From assembly GCF_000010285.1 (NCBI RefSeq), contig NC_010617.1:1488001-1552000 (forward strand): 64,000 bases of DNA. The letters run 5' to 3'. Shown piece after piece: positions 50,582 through 60,392 of the stretch; the first letter of the stretch is position 1; each line of letters begins with the position of its first letter. The notes beneath the pieces were generated by a model, which was not told where the DNA came from, searched no databases, and saw nothing but the letters and a program-made list of their open reading frames with translations. Origin of the DNA: Kocuria rhizophila DC2201. GTDB taxonomy: Bacteria; Actinomycetota; Actinomycetes; Actinomycetales; Micrococcaceae. Both the position numbers and the translations under genes were made by a program.

Positions 50582-51682
50582 TCACGCGCTGGATGAGTCG
50601 TGCCCCTCGGGCTCCGTGGCCAGGGCCGTGCGCAACGCGGGATCCTTGAAGGCCGCGTGGTCCGGGACCGCGAGCCCCAGGTGCTCCCACGCGGCGGCCA
50701 TCGCGATCCGCCCGCGCGGGGTGCGCCCGAGCAGCCCTTCCCGCACGAGGAACGGCTCCGCCACGGTCTCCACGGTCTCGGTCTCCTCCCCCACGGCGAT
50801 CGCAAGGGTGGACAGTCCCACCGGGCCTCCGTTGAACTTGCCCACCAGGGCGGAGAGCACGTTGCGGTCCAGCCGGTCCAGTCCGCGGGCGTCCACCTCG
50901 TACATGTCCAGGGCGGCGCCGGCCGCGCGGGCGTCGATGCGCTCCACACCGTGCACGAGCGCCCAGTCCCGCACCCGGCGCAGCAGCCGGTTGGCGATGC
51001 GCGGGGTGCCGCGCGAGCGGGACGCCACCTCGCTGAACGCCTCGGAGGTCATGGCCAGGTCCAGCAGCCCCGCCGAGCGGCGCAGCACGAGCTCCAGCTC
51101 CGGGACCGAGTAGAACTCCAGGTGGCCCGTGAACCCGAAACGGTCCCGCAACGGACCGGGCAGCAGACCGGCGCGCGTGGTGGCACCCACGAGCGTGAAC
51201 GGCGGCAGGTCCAGGGGGATGGAGGTGGCGCCGGCGCCCTTGCCCACCACGATGTCCACGCGGAAGTCCTCCATGGCCATGTAGAGCATCTCCTCGGCCG
51301 GGCGGGACATCCGGTGGATCTCGTCGAGGAACAGCACCTCCCCGTGGGTCAGCGAGGAGAGGATGGCGGCGAGGTCCCCGGCGTGCTGGATCGCGGGGCC
51401 CGAGGAGATCCGCAGCGGGACCTCCAGCTCCTCCGCAATGATCATGGCCAGGGTGGTCTTGCCCAGACCCGGGGGCCCGGAGAGCAGCACGTGGTCCGCG
51501 GTGCGCCCGCGCAGCTTGGAGGCCTCCAGCACGAGGGACAGCTGGGCCCGCACCCGCTTCTGCCCCACGAAGTCGTCGAGCGTGCCCGGACGCAGCGACG
51601 CCTCCAGCTGCTGGTCGTCGTAGTCACCCTCGGCGCCCACGAGCCGCTGCGGCCCCGCGGCCCCGCGCTCCTCCACGGCCAC
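50582..51682 (-). CDS. ruvB: Holliday junction branch migration ATPase RuvB
   Basis: AAA+ motor that drives branch migration with RuvA. Walker [10 protein letters not shown], Walker B LFLDEIHR, sensor [18 protein letters not shown], and the C-terminal winged helix. 366 residues. GTG 51682 lies 2 nt after the ruvA stop with GGGAGG upstream. Probably SOS-induced together with ruvA from the LexA-box promoter. Confidence 0.97.
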   Translation of the reverse strand: MAVEERGAAGPQRLVGAEGDYDDQQLEASLRPGTLDDFVGQKRVRAQLSLVLEASKLRGRTADHVLLSGPPGLGKTTLAMIIAEELEVPLRISSGPAIQHAGDLAAILSSLTHGEVLFLDEIHRMSRPAEEMLYMAMEDFRVDIVVGKGAGATSIPLDLPPFTLVGATTRAGLLPGPLRDRFGFTGHLEFYSVPELELVLRRSAGLLDLAMTSEAFSEVASRSRGTPRIANRLLRRVRDWALVHGVERIDARAAGAALDMYEVDARGLDRLDRNVLSALVGKFNGGPVGLSTLAIAVGEETETVETVAEPFLVREGLLGRTPRGRIAMAAAWEHLGLAVPDHAAFKDPALRTALATEPEGHDSSSA

Positions 51683-51684
51683 GC

Positions 51685-52326
51685 TCAACGCCTCCCAGTG
51701 GGTGCGTGCGTGGTGCCCTTGGACGTGCCGAGCCACGAGAGCACGGCGCGCAGGATCTCCGCCACGTTGCCGGAGTCACCGAGCTCCGGCTGGGTCTGCA
51801 GGGCGTCCTCGATGCCGCGGACGGCGTCCTTCTCGCTCCACCCCAGGCCCGTGAGCGCGTCGACCACCTGGTCGCGCCACACCGGCACCTGCGGCTGGTT
51901 GGCCTGCTGGACGGGAGGTTCGGGCAGCACGAGCTTGTCCGCGAGCTCCAGCACGATCCGCCGCGCGGACTTCGGCCCGATGCCCGGCACGGCCGTGAAC
52001 GCCTTGTCGTCGCCGGCGGCGATGGCCCGGCGGGCGTCTTCGGGCCCGAGCACGGACACGGCCGCGAGCGCGGTGCGCGGCCCCACGCCGGAGACCCCGA
52101 GCATCACGGTGAAGATCTCCTTTTCGTCCCCCTGGGCGAACCCGAAGAGCAGCGGGGCCTCGTCCTTGCGGGCGATGTAGGCGGTGTGCAGCCGTGTGGT
52201 GGCGCCTACGCGCAACCCGGACAGGGTGCGGGGGCTCGCGTGGACCTCGATGCCGAAGCCCGAGACCTCCACCACGGCCAGGGTGGCACCCACGAAGGCC
52301 ACCTCACCGGTCACCGAGGCAATCAC
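51685..52326 (-). CDS. ruvA: Holliday junction DNA-binding protein RuvA
   Basis: Tetrameric junction-binding partner of RuvB. 213 residues from GTG 52326 (GGGGAG 6 nt upstream): OB-fold N-domain ([20 protein letters not shown]), two helix-hairpin-helix motifs ([32 protein letters not shown]) and the C-terminal RuvB-binding domain. An SOS box and a promoter-like element lie 115-155 nt upstream in the ruvC-ruvA spacer. Confidence 0.96.
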   Translation of the reverse strand: MIASVTGEVAFVGATLAVVEVSGFGIEVHASPRTLSGLRVGATTRLHTAYIARKDEAPLLFGFAQGDEKEIFTVMLGVSGVGPRTALAAVSVLGPEDARRAIAAGDDKAFTAVPGIGPKSARRIVLELADKLVLPEPPVQQANQPQVPVWRDQVVDALTGLGWSEKDAVRGIEDALQTQPELGDSGNVAEILRAVLSWLGTSKGTTHAPTGRR

Positions 52327-52440
52327 GGCTGCTCCCCTCTCCCGGCCGGGGCCGGGCTCGTTCGCGCACCGGAACCGGGAGGGCCGGTGGTGCGGGGGCT
52401 GGTGCCCCGGTGCTCGGGCGCGGCGGGGGCCGCACCGGAT

Positions 52441-52456
52441 TCGAACACGTGTGCGA
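52441..52456. promoter_or_regulatory. LexA-type SOS box upstream of ruvA
   Basis: TCGAACACGTGTGCGA differs from the actinobacterial LexA consensus TCGAAC-N4-GTTCGA at one base. It lies in the 265-nt ruvC-ruvA spacer, 13 nt downstream of the candidate -10 (TACAGT, 52470-52475), so LexA bound here would cover the transcription start. It implies that ruvAB has an SOS promoter separate from yebC-ruvC. Confidence 0.75.
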
Positions 52457-52468
52457 ATTCTCCGGGGC

Positions 52469-52480
52469 CACTGTACCAAC
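52469..52480 (-). promoter_or_regulatory. Candidate extended -10 promoter of ruvAB
   Basis: On the minus strand the sequence is GTTGGTACAGTG, an extended -10 (TGG plus TACAGT) identical to the 12-mer upstream of gmk. It sits immediately upstream of the SOS box, as expected for a LexA-repressed promoter. No -35 match. Confidence 0.5.
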
Positions 52481-52591
52481 GGGGGCGGACCTGCGGAGAC
52501 TGGCCACGGCGCACGGTGGAGCAGGCACCCGGTGGGCCCACCGGCGTCCGGCCGCACGGACGCGCCGTCGGCGTGTGCCCCGGGGCGACGC

Positions 52592-53260
52592 TCAGCCGCG
52601 TCTGCCCCGTGTCGGGGCCCCGCCGCGGGCCGCAGGGGCGCGCGAGGCGGACTCCGCCCGGCGCCACGCCTGCTGGGCCGGTGTCAGCGCGGTCCCGGAG
52701 GCCCGGGCCGGCCGGGACCCGGAGTGGGTGGACGTGGCCGCCGCCGCGTCCATCCCGGCCACGCCGCCGCGCCACCCGTGGCACACGGCCAGTGCGAGGG
52801 CGTCGGCGGCGTCGGCCGGGCGGGGCGGGGCGTCCAGGCGCAGGATGCGCACGACCATCCGGTTGACGGACTCCTTGTCCGCGGAGCCATCCCCGGTGAC
52901 CGCGGCCTTGACCTCGGAGGGCGTGTGCCACGCCACCGGGATCCCCCGCCGGGCCGCCGCCGCGATCACCACGCCGGTGGCCTGGGCGGTGCCCACCACC
53001 GTGGGCGCGTTGTTCTGCGCGAACACCCGCTCCACCGCCACGACGTCCGGGGCGAAGCGCTCCATGAGCTCCTCGGCCGCCTCCATGATGGTCAGCACGC
53101 GGCGCTCGAGGGCCTCGTGGGCACGGGAGCCGCTGACCTGCACGTGCACGAACGTGCCCGTGCGCTGGGCGGACATGTCCACCACGGCGAAGCCGCAGCG
53201 GGTTAGACCGGGGTCGACCGCGAGCACGCGCCGGGTCCCCGGTGCCTGCTCACCGGTCAC
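52592..53260 (-). CDS. ruvC: Holliday junction resolvase RuvC
   Basis: RNase H-fold endonuclease cutting Holliday junctions. Catalytic acids are visible: Asp16 in [11 protein letters not shown], Glu77 in [11 protein letters not shown], and the pair in [15 protein letters not shown] (about 150 and 153). 222 residues, longer than usual (about 170-190) because of an Ala/Arg/Ser-rich C-terminal tail of about 50 residues. GTG 53260 lies 4 nt after the yebC stop. Confidence 0.96.
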   Translation of the reverse strand: MTGEQAPGTRRVLAVDPGLTRCGFAVVDMSAQRTGTFVHVQVSGSRAHEALERRVLTIMEAAEELMERFAPDVVAVERVFAQNNAPTVVGTAQATGVVIAAAARRGIPVAWHTPSEVKAAVTGDGSADKESVNRMVVRILRLDAPPRPADAADALALAVCHGWRGGVAGMDAAAATSTHSGSRPARASGTALTPAQQAWRRAESASRAPAARGGAPTRGRRG

Positions 53261-53264
53261 GGGC

Positions 53265-54026
53265 CTACTCGTCGTCCTCGAGCTGGGCCATCACGTCCGC
53301 GGGGATGTTCGCGTTGGAGTAGACGTTCTGCACGTCGTCGAGCTCCTCGACCGCGTCCGCGAGCTTGAGGAACTTCCGCGCGCCCTCGGCGTCCAGGTCC
53401 ACGGTCATGGTGGCGCGGAACTGGGGGTCGTCGTTGTTGTACTCCAGCCCGGCCTCGTCCAGCGCCGCGCGAATCGCGGGCAGGTCCGTGGCCTCGCTGA
53501 CCACCTCGAAGACGTCCGACTCGTCCAGCACCTCGTCCGCGCCGGCGTCGAGCACCGCCATCAGCACGTCGTCCTCGGTGAGGCCGTCCGTCTTGGCGAC
53601 CTCCACCACGCCCTTGCGCTCGAAGAGGTACGCCACGGACCCGGAATCGGCCATGGTGCCACCGTGGCGGGTCACGGCCACGCGCACCTCGGAGGCCGCG
53701 CGGTTCTTGTTGTCGGTCAGGCACTCGATGTACAGCGCGGTGCCCTGCGGGCCGCGGGCCTCGTAGAGGATCTCGGTGTAGTCGATCGTCTCGCCGGTCA
53801 GCCCCGCGCCGCGCTTGATCGCGCGGTCGATGTTGTCGTTGGGCACCGAGTTCTTCTTGGCCTTGGACACCGCGAGCTCGAGCGCCGGGTTGCCGGAGGT
53901 GTCCGCGCCGCCCATGCGGGCCGCGACCTCGATGCCCTTGATGTACTTGGCGAACGCCTTGGCCCGTTTGGCGTCGATCGCCGCCTTCTTGTGCTTGGTC
54001 GTGGCCCACTTGGAGTGACCTGACAT
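53265..54026 (-). CDS. yebC: YebC/PmpR family regulator or translation factor
   Basis: 253 residues, normal length, beginning with the family signature [20 protein letters not shown]. Members were first described as transcription regulators; recent work in other bacteria places YebC-type proteins on the ribosome, easing proline-rich stretches. Either role fits the ruv neighbourhood, where yebC-ruvC-ruvA-ruvB is the standard order. Confidence 0.95.
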   Translation of the reverse strand: MSGHSKWATTKHKKAAIDAKRAKAFAKYIKGIEVAARMGGADTSGNPALELAVSKAKKNSVPNDNIDRAIKRGAGLTGETIDYTEILYEARGPQGTALYIECLTDNKNRAASEVRVAVTRHGGTMADSGSVAYLFERKGVVEVAKTDGLTEDDVLMAVLDAGADEVLDESDVFEVVSEATDLPAIRAALDEAGLEYNNDDPQFRATMTVDLDAEGARKFLKLADAVEELDDVQNVYSNANIPADVMAQLEDDE

Positions 54027-54376
54027 GGATGACCTCCTCGAAAGAGTGCGTCCGGCCGTGCTCGGGCCGGACGCGGTGGTGGATTGACTGCCATGATACC
54101 GAGCGCGCCCCGTGCCCTGTCACACCGGGGTGCGCCCCCGCACCGCCCAGGGGCCGCGCGGTACCGCCGGTGCTCGCCGAGCCGCCGGTGCGGGGACACG
54201 GTTCGCCGCGGCGACGGGCCCGGTCGACGCCGCGCCTGCCGTGGTCGCGGTTCGACGGGCCGCCGCGGCACGCCCGGATGACGACGCCGCCCGCCCGACC
54301 CCCTGCCAACGGCCGGGGCACCCCGGGCGAGCCTCGGCACGCGCGGCTGCGGGCGGCGTCGTCGTCCGCCGGTCCG
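54027..54376. other. 350-nt spacer between gatD and yebC: candidate yebC promoter plus inverted repeat
   Basis: No credible gene. A TATCAT -10 candidate on the minus strand (54093-54098) precedes yebC by about 67 nt; a GTGACA hexamer lies further upstream but at 19-nt spacing. The rest is GC-rich and holds an inverted pair of the dispersed motif at 54280-54363. Confidence 0.5.
54280..54363. repeat. 15-bp inverted repeat made of two dispersed-motif copies
   Basis: GACGACGCCGCCCGC (54280-54294) and its exact complement GCGGGCGGCGTCGTC (54349-54363), 54 nt apart, directly downstream of the gatD stop. It could serve as a long-loop terminator for murT-gatD or be a pair of inserted repeat units. 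Confidence 0.75.
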
Positions 54377-55108
54377 TCAGCGGGGCCGGGAGGCCGCGAC
54401 CTCGCGGGCGCGCTCCGCCAGCGTGTCGTCGGGGCCGACCTCCGGCAGGGACTCCCCGCGCAGGGCGAGGGCCTGGCCGAGCAGGAAGTCCGCCACGCGC
54501 GGGTTCTTGGGCAGCAGGGAGCCGTGCAGGTAGCTGCCGAGCACGTTGCGGGTGCGCGCGCCCTCGGTGCCGTCCTCGCCGTTGTTGCCGGCACCCGAGA
54601 CCACGCTGGCCAGCGGCTCCTGGCCCGCCCCCAGGTGGGTGAGACCGGAGTGGTTCTCGTAGCCCACGATCCGGCCCAGCTCCGGGGACTCTGTGACGAT
54701 GTTGCCGATCAGCCGCTCGGTGCCCGCCACCGTCTCGAGGTCGAAGATCCCGATCCCGGGCAGGGTCTCCCCCGCCCCGGTGCGGAAGCTGCGGCCGAAG
54801 AGCTGGTAGAGACCGCAGATCGCGAGCATCGGCACGCCGCGCTCCACGGCCTTGTGCAGCCGGGGTGCCACGGCCGCGAGGTCCTCGGCCACGCGGAACT
54901 GCCCGGAGTCCTGGCCGCCGCCGCCCACGAAGAGGTCGGCGTGCTCGGGCCACGGGTCACCCGGATCGTAGTCCACGATCTCGGTGTCCAGACCGTAGCG
55001 CTCGGCACGGCGCTTGAGGGTCAGCGTGTTGCCCCAGTCGCCGTAGATGTTCATGTCCCGGGGGTAGAGCTGCACGATGCGCAGCGGCCCGGTGGTGTTC
55101 TCAGCCAC
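54377..55108 (-). CDS. gatD: Lipid II isoglutaminyl synthase, glutamine amidotransferase subunit
   Basis: Supplies ammonia to MurT for amidation of the D-Glu in lipid II. Type 1 amidotransferase fold: nucleophile Cys in LAICGLYQLFG, catalytic His in GSYLHGSLLPKNPRVADFLL. 243 residues. GTG 55108 has AGGAGG whose first bases overlap the murT stop (TAGGAGG), so the two subunits are tightly coupled. The amidated peptidoglycan would act in cross-linking and lysozyme resistance. Confidence 0.94.
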   Translation of the reverse strand: MAENTTGPLRIVQLYPRDMNIYGDWGNTLTLKRRAERYGLDTEIVDYDPGDPWPEHADLFVGGGGQDSGQFRVAEDLAAVAPRLHKAVERGVPMLAICGLYQLFGRSFRTGAGETLPGIGIFDLETVAGTERLIGNIVTESPELGRIVGYENHSGLTHLGAGQEPLASVVSGAGNNGEDGTEGARTRNVLGSYLHGSLLPKNPRVADFLLGQALALRGESLPEVGPDDTLAERAREVAASRPR

Positions 55109-55117
55109 GGAGTCCTC

Positions 55118-56422
55118 CTAGATGGCGGCCACGTGCGTCATGCCGCCCAGGATCTTGCGCAGGGACAGCATGGCCGTGTAGGTGCAGAAGATGCGCATGG
55201 GGCGGTCCCCGGACTGCGCGATGAACCGGGTCAGGGCGTCCTCGAGGTCCGGCTCCACCTCGCCCACGTGCACGAGGTCGTAGTCCAGGCGCAGCGCCAT
55301 GTCCCAGGCCCGCACGCCGGAGACCACGTCCACCCCGCCCTCGCGCAGACTGTCGAAGTCCACGTCCCACAGCCAGGAGACGTCCCGGCCGTCCGCGTAC
55401 TGGTCGTTGATCGCGATCATCGTGGCGTAGGCCTGCGCGGACGCGGAGGCCAGGGAGAGCCGGAACCCGGCGGGGTTCTTCACGAGCAGCAGCTGCAGGG
55501 GTTTGCCCTCCACCGTGATGGTCTCGCCGCGGCCGAAGGCGGGCGTCACGTTGCCGAGCTCGGCCACCAGGGCGGGGACGTCGGCGTCGTCCCCCAGCAC
55601 CTGCAGGCTCACCGCCAGGGCCGCCGCGGCGTTGTACTGGTTGTAGACGCCGTAGAGGTCCACCGTGGCCTCGTGGCTCGTGCCGCGCACGTCCAGCTCC
55701 ACGCTGCGGGCGTTGACCGCCTCCAGCACGACGTCCGCGTCCGGGCGCCGGGCGGAGGGCACCTCGGAGTCCTGCTCCCCCGGGTCCACCTGGCGCAGGC
55801 CCTCGCGCATGTCGTCATCGGACGGGAACGTGGGCCGCAGCGCGTCAGAGAGCCCGAACCAGGACACGGCCGTGCCCTCCGGGAGGTCCTCGGCGAGACC
55901 GGCGATCCGCGGGTCCTCACGGTTGAGCACCACGGTTTCCGTGGTGGCGCGGGCCACCTGACGCAGCATCCGGCGCGTGATGTCGATCTCCCCGAAGCGG
56001 TCCAGCTGGTCCCGCATCACGTTGAGCAGCAGGCTGATCCGGGGCTGCACCTGCTTGACGAAGTGCACCGCGTGGGCCTCGTCGAGCTCGAGCACCGCGA
56101 CATCGGCGTCCAGGCGGCCGAACGCGTCCATCTCCGCGAGCAGGGACGCCGCCACACCTCGCACAAAGTTGGAGCCCGTGCGGTTGGTGAACACGCGCAA
56201 CCCCTGGGAGCGCAGCAGCTGCACGGTCATCTTGGTGGTGGTGGTCTTGCCGTTGGTTCCGCTGATCACCACCACGCCGCGGGGCAGCTGGGCGAGCTCC
56301 TCCGCCACGAAGCCGGGGTGCAGCTTCTCCATGAACAGGCCGGGGAACGCGGAACCACCGCCGCGCAGGCTCGTGGCCCAGCGCACCCCCTGGCCGAGGA
56401 CGCGTACGAGAGGTCGGGACAT
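55118..56422 (-). CDS. murT: Lipid II isoglutaminyl synthase, Mur ligase-like subunit
   Basis: Mur-ligase fold that activates D-Glu of lipid II with ATP. P-loop VVISGTNGKTTTTKM, the acidic ELDEAHAVHFV, NVMRDQLDRFGEID, and the DUF1727 C-terminal domain (LQLLLVKNPAGF, then YADGRDVSWLWDVDFD) are intact. 434 residues. Described MurT proteins carry a four-cysteine zinc ribbon in the central domain; here the only cysteine is in RIFCTYTAM near the end, and the ribbon position is a short Asp/Arg-rich loop. ATG 56422 is preceded by GGAG. Coupled to gatD. Confidence 0.93.
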   Translation of the reverse strand: MSRPLVRVLGQGVRWATSLRGGGSAFPGLFMEKLHPGFVAEELAQLPRGVVVISGTNGKTTTTKMTVQLLRSQGLRVFTNRTGSNFVRGVAASLLAEMDAFGRLDADVAVLELDEAHAVHFVKQVQPRISLLLNVMRDQLDRFGEIDITRRMLRQVARATTETVVLNREDPRIAGLAEDLPEGTAVSWFGLSDALRPTFPSDDDMREGLRQVDPGEQDSEVPSARRPDADVVLEAVNARSVELDVRGTSHEATVDLYGVYNQYNAAAALAVSLQVLGDDADVPALVAELGNVTPAFGRGETITVEGKPLQLLLVKNPAGFRLSLASASAQAYATMIAINDQYADGRDVSWLWDVDFDSLREGGVDVVSGVRAWDMALRLDYDLVHVGEVEPDLEDALTRFIAQSGDRPMRIFCTYTAMLSLRKILGGMTHVAAI

Positions 56423-56477
56423 GGTCTCCATCCTGGTGGGCGGGTGCGACGGCAAGAGGGCTATCGCACGGGCGGGG

Positions 56478-57053
56478 TCAGTCCTGGGGCCAGGCCGCGG
56501 CGATGTCCTCGCGGGTGGAGCCCAGGGTCTGGATGAGCGGTTTGGTGTGGGCGATCACGGGCATGAAGTTGGCGTCCCCGGTCCAGCGGGGCACCACGTG
56601 CTGGTGCAGGTGCTCGGCCAGGGAGCCGCCCGCGGCGGAGCCCAGGTTCAGGCCCACGTTGAACGCGGCGGGGTGGGCGATCTCACGGATCACGTGCACC
56701 GCCGTGCGGGTGAGGGTGTTCAGCTCCCACAGCTCCTCGTCCGTGAGCTCATCCAGCTCCGCCACGTGGCGGTACGGGCACACGAGCACGTGGCCGGGGT
56801 TGTACGGGAACAGGTTGAGCACCGCGAAGCAGTGCTCGCCCCGGTGCACGATCAGCGAGTCCTCGTCCGAGCGCTCGGGAGCGTTGCAGAACGGGCAGCC
56901 CGGGGGCTGCTCCACCGAGGTGTCCTCACCGCGCACGTACGCGAGGCGGTGCGGGGTCCACAGCCGCTGGAAGCCGTCCGGAACCCCCGGGACCTCGAAC
57001 TCGTCCCGTGTCACACCGTCCCCGCCCGACGCCGCGGCGTCCCGCTCGGTCAC
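56478..57053 (-). CDS. HIT family nucleotide hydrolase (Ap4A phosphorylase/hydrolase-like)
   Basis: 191 residues. The catalytic histidine triad reads [10 protein letters not shown]; a CPFCNAP segment near residue 53 gives a partial zinc-type motif, and [16 protein letters not shown] is the conserved strand. The family hydrolyses or phosphorolyses dinucleoside polyphosphates. GTG 57053 overlaps the thrS stop as GTGA; the thrS-HIT pairing is common in actinobacteria and fits clearance of Ap4A made by synthetases. Confidence 0.92.
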   Translation of the reverse strand: MTERDAAASGGDGVTRDEFEVPGVPDGFQRLWTPHRLAYVRGEDTSVEQPPGCPFCNAPERSDEDSLIVHRGEHCFAVLNLFPYNPGHVLVCPYRHVAELDELTDEELWELNTLTRTAVHVIREIAHPAAFNVGLNLGSAAGGSLAEHLHQHVVPRWTGDANFMPVIAHTKPLIQTLGSTREDIAAAWPQD

Positions 57054-59206
57054 CGCGGGCCCGTCGTCCCGGCGTCGCCCGCGGCCTGGCCCGGCAGCGC
57101 GGTGGGCTCCGAGGTCGCGGGGTCCTCCACGACGGTCTCGCCGACCACCACGTCCTGCTCTGTCGGGGCCGTGGGGTTCTCGTTGGAGCGCTCGGCCACG
57201 TGGCGGGCGATCAGCTCCACGGCCTCGGCCTGACTCACCCCGTTGTGCTGGGAGCCGTCGCGGAAGCGGAAGGACACCGTGCCGGCCTCGGCGTCCTCGC
57301 CACCGGCGATGACCACGAACGGGATCTTGTCCTTGGACGCCGTGCGGATCTTCTTGGGGAAACGGTCCGAGGAGGTGTCCACCTCCACCCGGATCCCGCG
57401 CTCGCGCAGGGTCTGGGCGAACTCGTCCAGGTAGTCGTTGAACGCCTCGGCCACGGGGATGGCACGGACCTGCACCGGGGACAGCCACGCCGGGAACGCC
57501 CCCGCGTAGTGCTCCGTGAGGACACCCATGAACCGCTCCACGGAGCCGAACAGCGCGCGGTGGATCATCACGGGCCGCCGGCGGGAGCCGTCCGAGGCCT
57601 GGTACTCCAGGTCGAAGCGCTCGGGCAGGTTGAAGTCCAGCTGGATGGTGGACATCTGCCACGTGCGCCCGATCGCGTCCCGGGCCTGCACGGAGATCTT
57701 GGGCCCGTAGAACGCGGCACCGGCCGGATCCGGTACGAGCTCCAGCCCGGAGTCCTCCGCGACCTCGCGCAGGGTGCGCGTGGCCTCGTCCCAGATCTCG
57801 TCCGAGCCCACGAACTTGTTCGGGTCCTTGGTGGAGAGCTCCAGGTAGAAGTCCTCCATGCCGTAGTCCTTGAGCAGGGACAGCACGAAGTTCAAGGTGT
57901 TCGTCAGCTCCCCCTTCATCTGCTCGCGGGTGCAGTAGATGTGGGCGTCGTCCTGGGTCATCCCGCGCACGCGCGTGAGCCCGTGGATCACGCCGGACTT
58001 CTCGTAGCGGTACACCGCCCCGAACTCGAACAGCCGTAGCGGCAGCTCCCGGTAGGAGCGCCCGCGCGAGCGGTAGATCAGGTTGTGCATGGGGCAGTTC
58101 ATGGGCTTGAGGTAGTAGTCCTGGCCCGGCTTGGTCAGCTCCCCCGTGTCCGGGTCCCGCTCCTCGTCCACGTGCATCGGGGGGAACATCCCGTCCCGGT
58201 ACCAGTCCAGGTGCCCCGAGACCTCGTACAGGTGGCCCTTGGTGATGTGCGGGGTGTAGACGAACTCGTAGCCGGCGCGCGCGTGGCGCTCCCGGGAGTA
58301 GTCCTCCATCTCCTTGCGGATGATCCCGCCCTTGGGGTGGAACACCGGCAGCCCGGAGCCCAGTTCGTCCGGGAAGGAGAACAGGTCCAGCTCCACGCCC
58401 AGTTTGCGGTGGTCGCGGCGCTCGGCCTCGGCCAGGCGCTCCTTGTAGGCCTTCAGCTCGTCCTTGGAGGGCCAGGCCGTGCCGTAGATACGCTGCAGCT
58501 GCTCGTTGCGCTGGTCCCCGCGCCAGTACGCGGCGGCCGAGCGCATCAGGGCGTAGCCGTTGCCGATGTGCTTGGTGTCCGGCAGGTGGGGGCCGCGGCA
58601 CAGGTCGCGCCACACCACGTCCCCGCTCTTGCGGTCCACGTTGTCGTAGACGGTCAGCTCGCCGCCGCCCACCTCCACGGAGGCACCCTCCGCGGACTCG
58701 TCCACGGCACCCGAGCCCGGGCCGCCGGCGAGGTCGATGAGCTCGAGCTTGTACGGCTCGTCGGCCATCTCCGCGCGCGCCTCGTCCTCGGTGACCGTGC
58801 GACGGCGGAAGATCTGGTTCCTGTTGACGATCTTCAGCATCGACTTCTCGAGCGCCTTGAGGTCCTCCGGCGTGAACGGCTCGGCCACGTCGAAGTCGAA
58901 GTAGAACCCGTCCGTGATGTACGGCCCGATCCCCAGCTTGGCGTCCGGGCGCAGCTGCTGCACGGCCTGGGCCATCACGTGGGCCGTGGAGTGGCGCAGC
59001 ACCTCGAGCCCCTCGGGCTCGCTCACCAGCACGCGCTCCACCACGTCCCCGTCCGCCAGCGGCGTGGAGAGGTCCTTGAGCACACCGTTGACGTGCGCCA
59101 CCACCACGTCCCGCTGCTCCGTGTAGAGCTCGGCGGCGGTGGTGCCCGGCTCGGCGGTGCGGCTCTCGCCGTCCACGGTGAGCTGCAGGGCTGGGGCGTC
59201 CGTCAT
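57050..59206 (-). CDS. thrS: Threonyl-tRNA synthetase
   Basis: Class II synthetase of 718 residues: N-terminal TGS domain, editing domain with [11 protein letters not shown], catalytic core with [23 protein letters not shown] and the C-terminal anticodon domain. The C-terminus has a short disordered extension after the anticodon domain ([11 protein letters not shown]...). ATG 59206 has GAGGAG at 7 nt. A TAGCAT -10-like hexamer (59299-59304) lies about 95 nt upstream. I find no T-box features. Confidence 0.97.
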   Translation of the reverse strand: MTDAPALQLTVDGESRTAEPGTTAAELYTEQRDVVVAHVNGVLKDLSTPLADGDVVERVLVSEPEGLEVLRHSTAHVMAQAVQQLRPDAKLGIGPYITDGFYFDFDVAEPFTPEDLKALEKSMLKIVNRNQIFRRRTVTEDEARAEMADEPYKLELIDLAGGPGSGAVDESAEGASVEVGGGELTVYDNVDRKSGDVVWRDLCRGPHLPDTKHIGNGYALMRSAAAYWRGDQRNEQLQRIYGTAWPSKDELKAYKERLAEAERRDHRKLGVELDLFSFPDELGSGLPVFHPKGGIIRKEMEDYSRERHARAGYEFVYTPHITKGHLYEVSGHLDWYRDGMFPPMHVDEERDPDTGELTKPGQDYYLKPMNCPMHNLIYRSRGRSYRELPLRLFEFGAVYRYEKSGVIHGLTRVRGMTQDDAHIYCTREQMKGELTNTLNFVLSLLKDYGMEDFYLELSTKDPNKFVGSDEIWDEATRTLREVAEDSGLELVPDPAGAAFYGPKISVQARDAIGRTWQMSTIQLDFNLPERFDLEYQASDGSRRRPVMIHRALFGSVERFMGVLTEHYAGAFPAWLSPVQVRAIPVAEAFNDYLDEFAQTLRERGIRVEVDTSSDRFPKKIRTASKDKIPFVVIAGGEDAEAGTVSFRFRDGSQHNGVSQAEAVELIARHVAERSNENPTAPTEQDVVVGETVVEDPATSEPTALPGQAAGDAGTTGPR

Positions 59207-59395
59207 GGTGAATCTCCTCGTCAGTTCTGTGGGTGCCCGCCCGTACCGGGGGCGGGCGTCCCGGGCGCGCGCCGTGGCGGCGCACCCGTGACCTCCACGA
59301 TGCTACCGCCCACCGGCGCGCGGGGCGGCAGAGCAGGGCCCACCGCCTCCCGGGGAGACCGTGAATCACCTCACGCCGGGCCAGCACCGGGCACG

Positions 59396-59436
59396 GAAAA
59401 AGGGTGCGCCCCGGGCCGCAGCCCGGAACGCACCCT
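59396..59436 (-). terminator. Intrinsic terminator downstream of the PRC-barrel gene
   Basis: Outer stem AGGGTGCG / CGCACCCT (59401-59408, 59429-59436) with an inner CCGGGC/GCCCGG stem, followed on the minus strand by TTTTTCC. It is the most canonical Rho-independent terminator in the window, 36 nt after the stop of the PRC-barrel gene. Confidence 0.92.
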
Positions 59437-59471
59437 CCAGCGCTAACGCGAGGTCACTCGCGCGGACGGCG

Positions 59472-60392
59472 TCAGCGGCGGGGAGCCTCGCCGTCGCGGC
59501 CGAGATCGTCACGGCCGAGGCCGTCACGATCGACATCGGTCTCGACGTCGACCTGTTCCTTCTGGACGTCGGCCTCGACGCGCTGCGTCTCGCGGACGGT
59601 CTGCTTGTTCAGCCCGACCTCCTCGACGGCGACGGCTTCCTTCTCGACGACGGGGCGCTCCTCGTGGAGAGTGACGTCCACCTCTTCCTCGCCGATCCGG
59701 CCGGTGCCCGCGTGGGCCTCGGTGCCGTTGAGCGGGGTGCGCTCCACGGTGACCTCTTCGCGCTCGACCGGGACGTCGACCGTCTCGTGGTCCGTCACCA
59801 CGTACTTGCGCAGGCGGGCGTGGCCGGCCTCGCGCTCCTGGGTGTCCACGTGGAGCTGCTCTTCGTGACGGGTCACGGAGGCGTTCTCACCGGCGGCGAC
59901 GTGACGGTCCTGGCCTGCATCGGCGCGGTCGCGGTCGGTGACGTCACGATCGCGGTCCGCAGCGAGGCGGTCGCGGTCGGCGGCGTCGTCCGCACGGCGC
60001 TCGCCCGCGGCGGTGCCGGCGACACCGGCGGTGCCCGCGGCGGCGTTGCGGTCACGGTCGTGACCCGCGGCGCGGCCGTCGTCGTAGTTCATCTCGTAGT
60101 AGCGGTACAGCTCCTCTTCCTCAGCCGGGGACAGGTGCTGGTCCGCGTCCACCTTCGGAGCGTCCTTGATGACATCCTTGGTGTAGGGCAGGACCACACG
60201 GTCGCCGTCCTGACGGGCGCCCTTCACGGGAACGAAGTTCTCCTTGGCACCGAACAGACCGGTGTTCACGGTCAGGAACGTCGGATCGCCGGAGTTGTCG
60301 TCCAGGAACACCTGCTCGACCTTGCCGATCTTGTCGCCGTCGGAGCCGTAAGCCGTGCTGGACAGAATTGCATTTACGTCGAACGTGGACAT
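59472..60392 (-). CDS. PRC-barrel and DUF2382 domain protein, stress-type
   Basis: 306 residues. Residues 1-90 form a PRC barrel (AYGSDGDKIGKVEQVFLDDN, then FVPVKGARQDGDRVVLPYT). A very charged linker (about 107-170) is built from Asp-Arg repeats (DRDRDVTDRDR). Residues about 173-285 are DUF2382, with the paired strands LRKYVVTDHETVDVPVEREEV and EERPVVEKEAVAVEEVGL. Such proteins resemble YsnF-type general stress proteins. ATG 60392 has GAGGAG at 8 nt. It is a single-gene transcript with its own terminator, low in hydrophobic residues and probably cytosolic. Confidence 0.9.
   Translation of the reverse strand: MSTFDVNAILSSTAYGSDGDKIGKVEQVFLDDNSGDPTFLTVNTGLFGAKENFVPVKGARQDGDRVVLPYTKDVIKDAPKVDADQHLSPAEEEELYRYYEMNYDDGRAAGHDRDRNAAAGTAGVAGTAAGERRADDAADRDRLAADRDRDVTDRDRADAGQDRHVAAGENASVTRHEEQLHVDTQEREAGHARLRKYVVTDHETVDVPVEREEVTVERTPLNGTEAHAGTGRIGEEEVDVTLHEERPVVEKEAVAVEEVGLNKQTVRETQRVEADVQKEQVDVETDVDRDGLGRDDLGRDGEAPRR

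Noticed and set aside
52427-52460. Sequence GTGTTCGAATCCGG on the minus strand resembling a tRNA T-arm
   Set aside because: The T-stem does not pair, no acceptor stem or anticodon arm can be built, and the bases are better explained by the LexA box.
59207-59400. Possible T-box riboswitch upstream of thrS
   Set aside because: No T-box sequence, no specifier loop and no antiterminator pairing visible; actinobacterial T-boxes mainly serve ileS.
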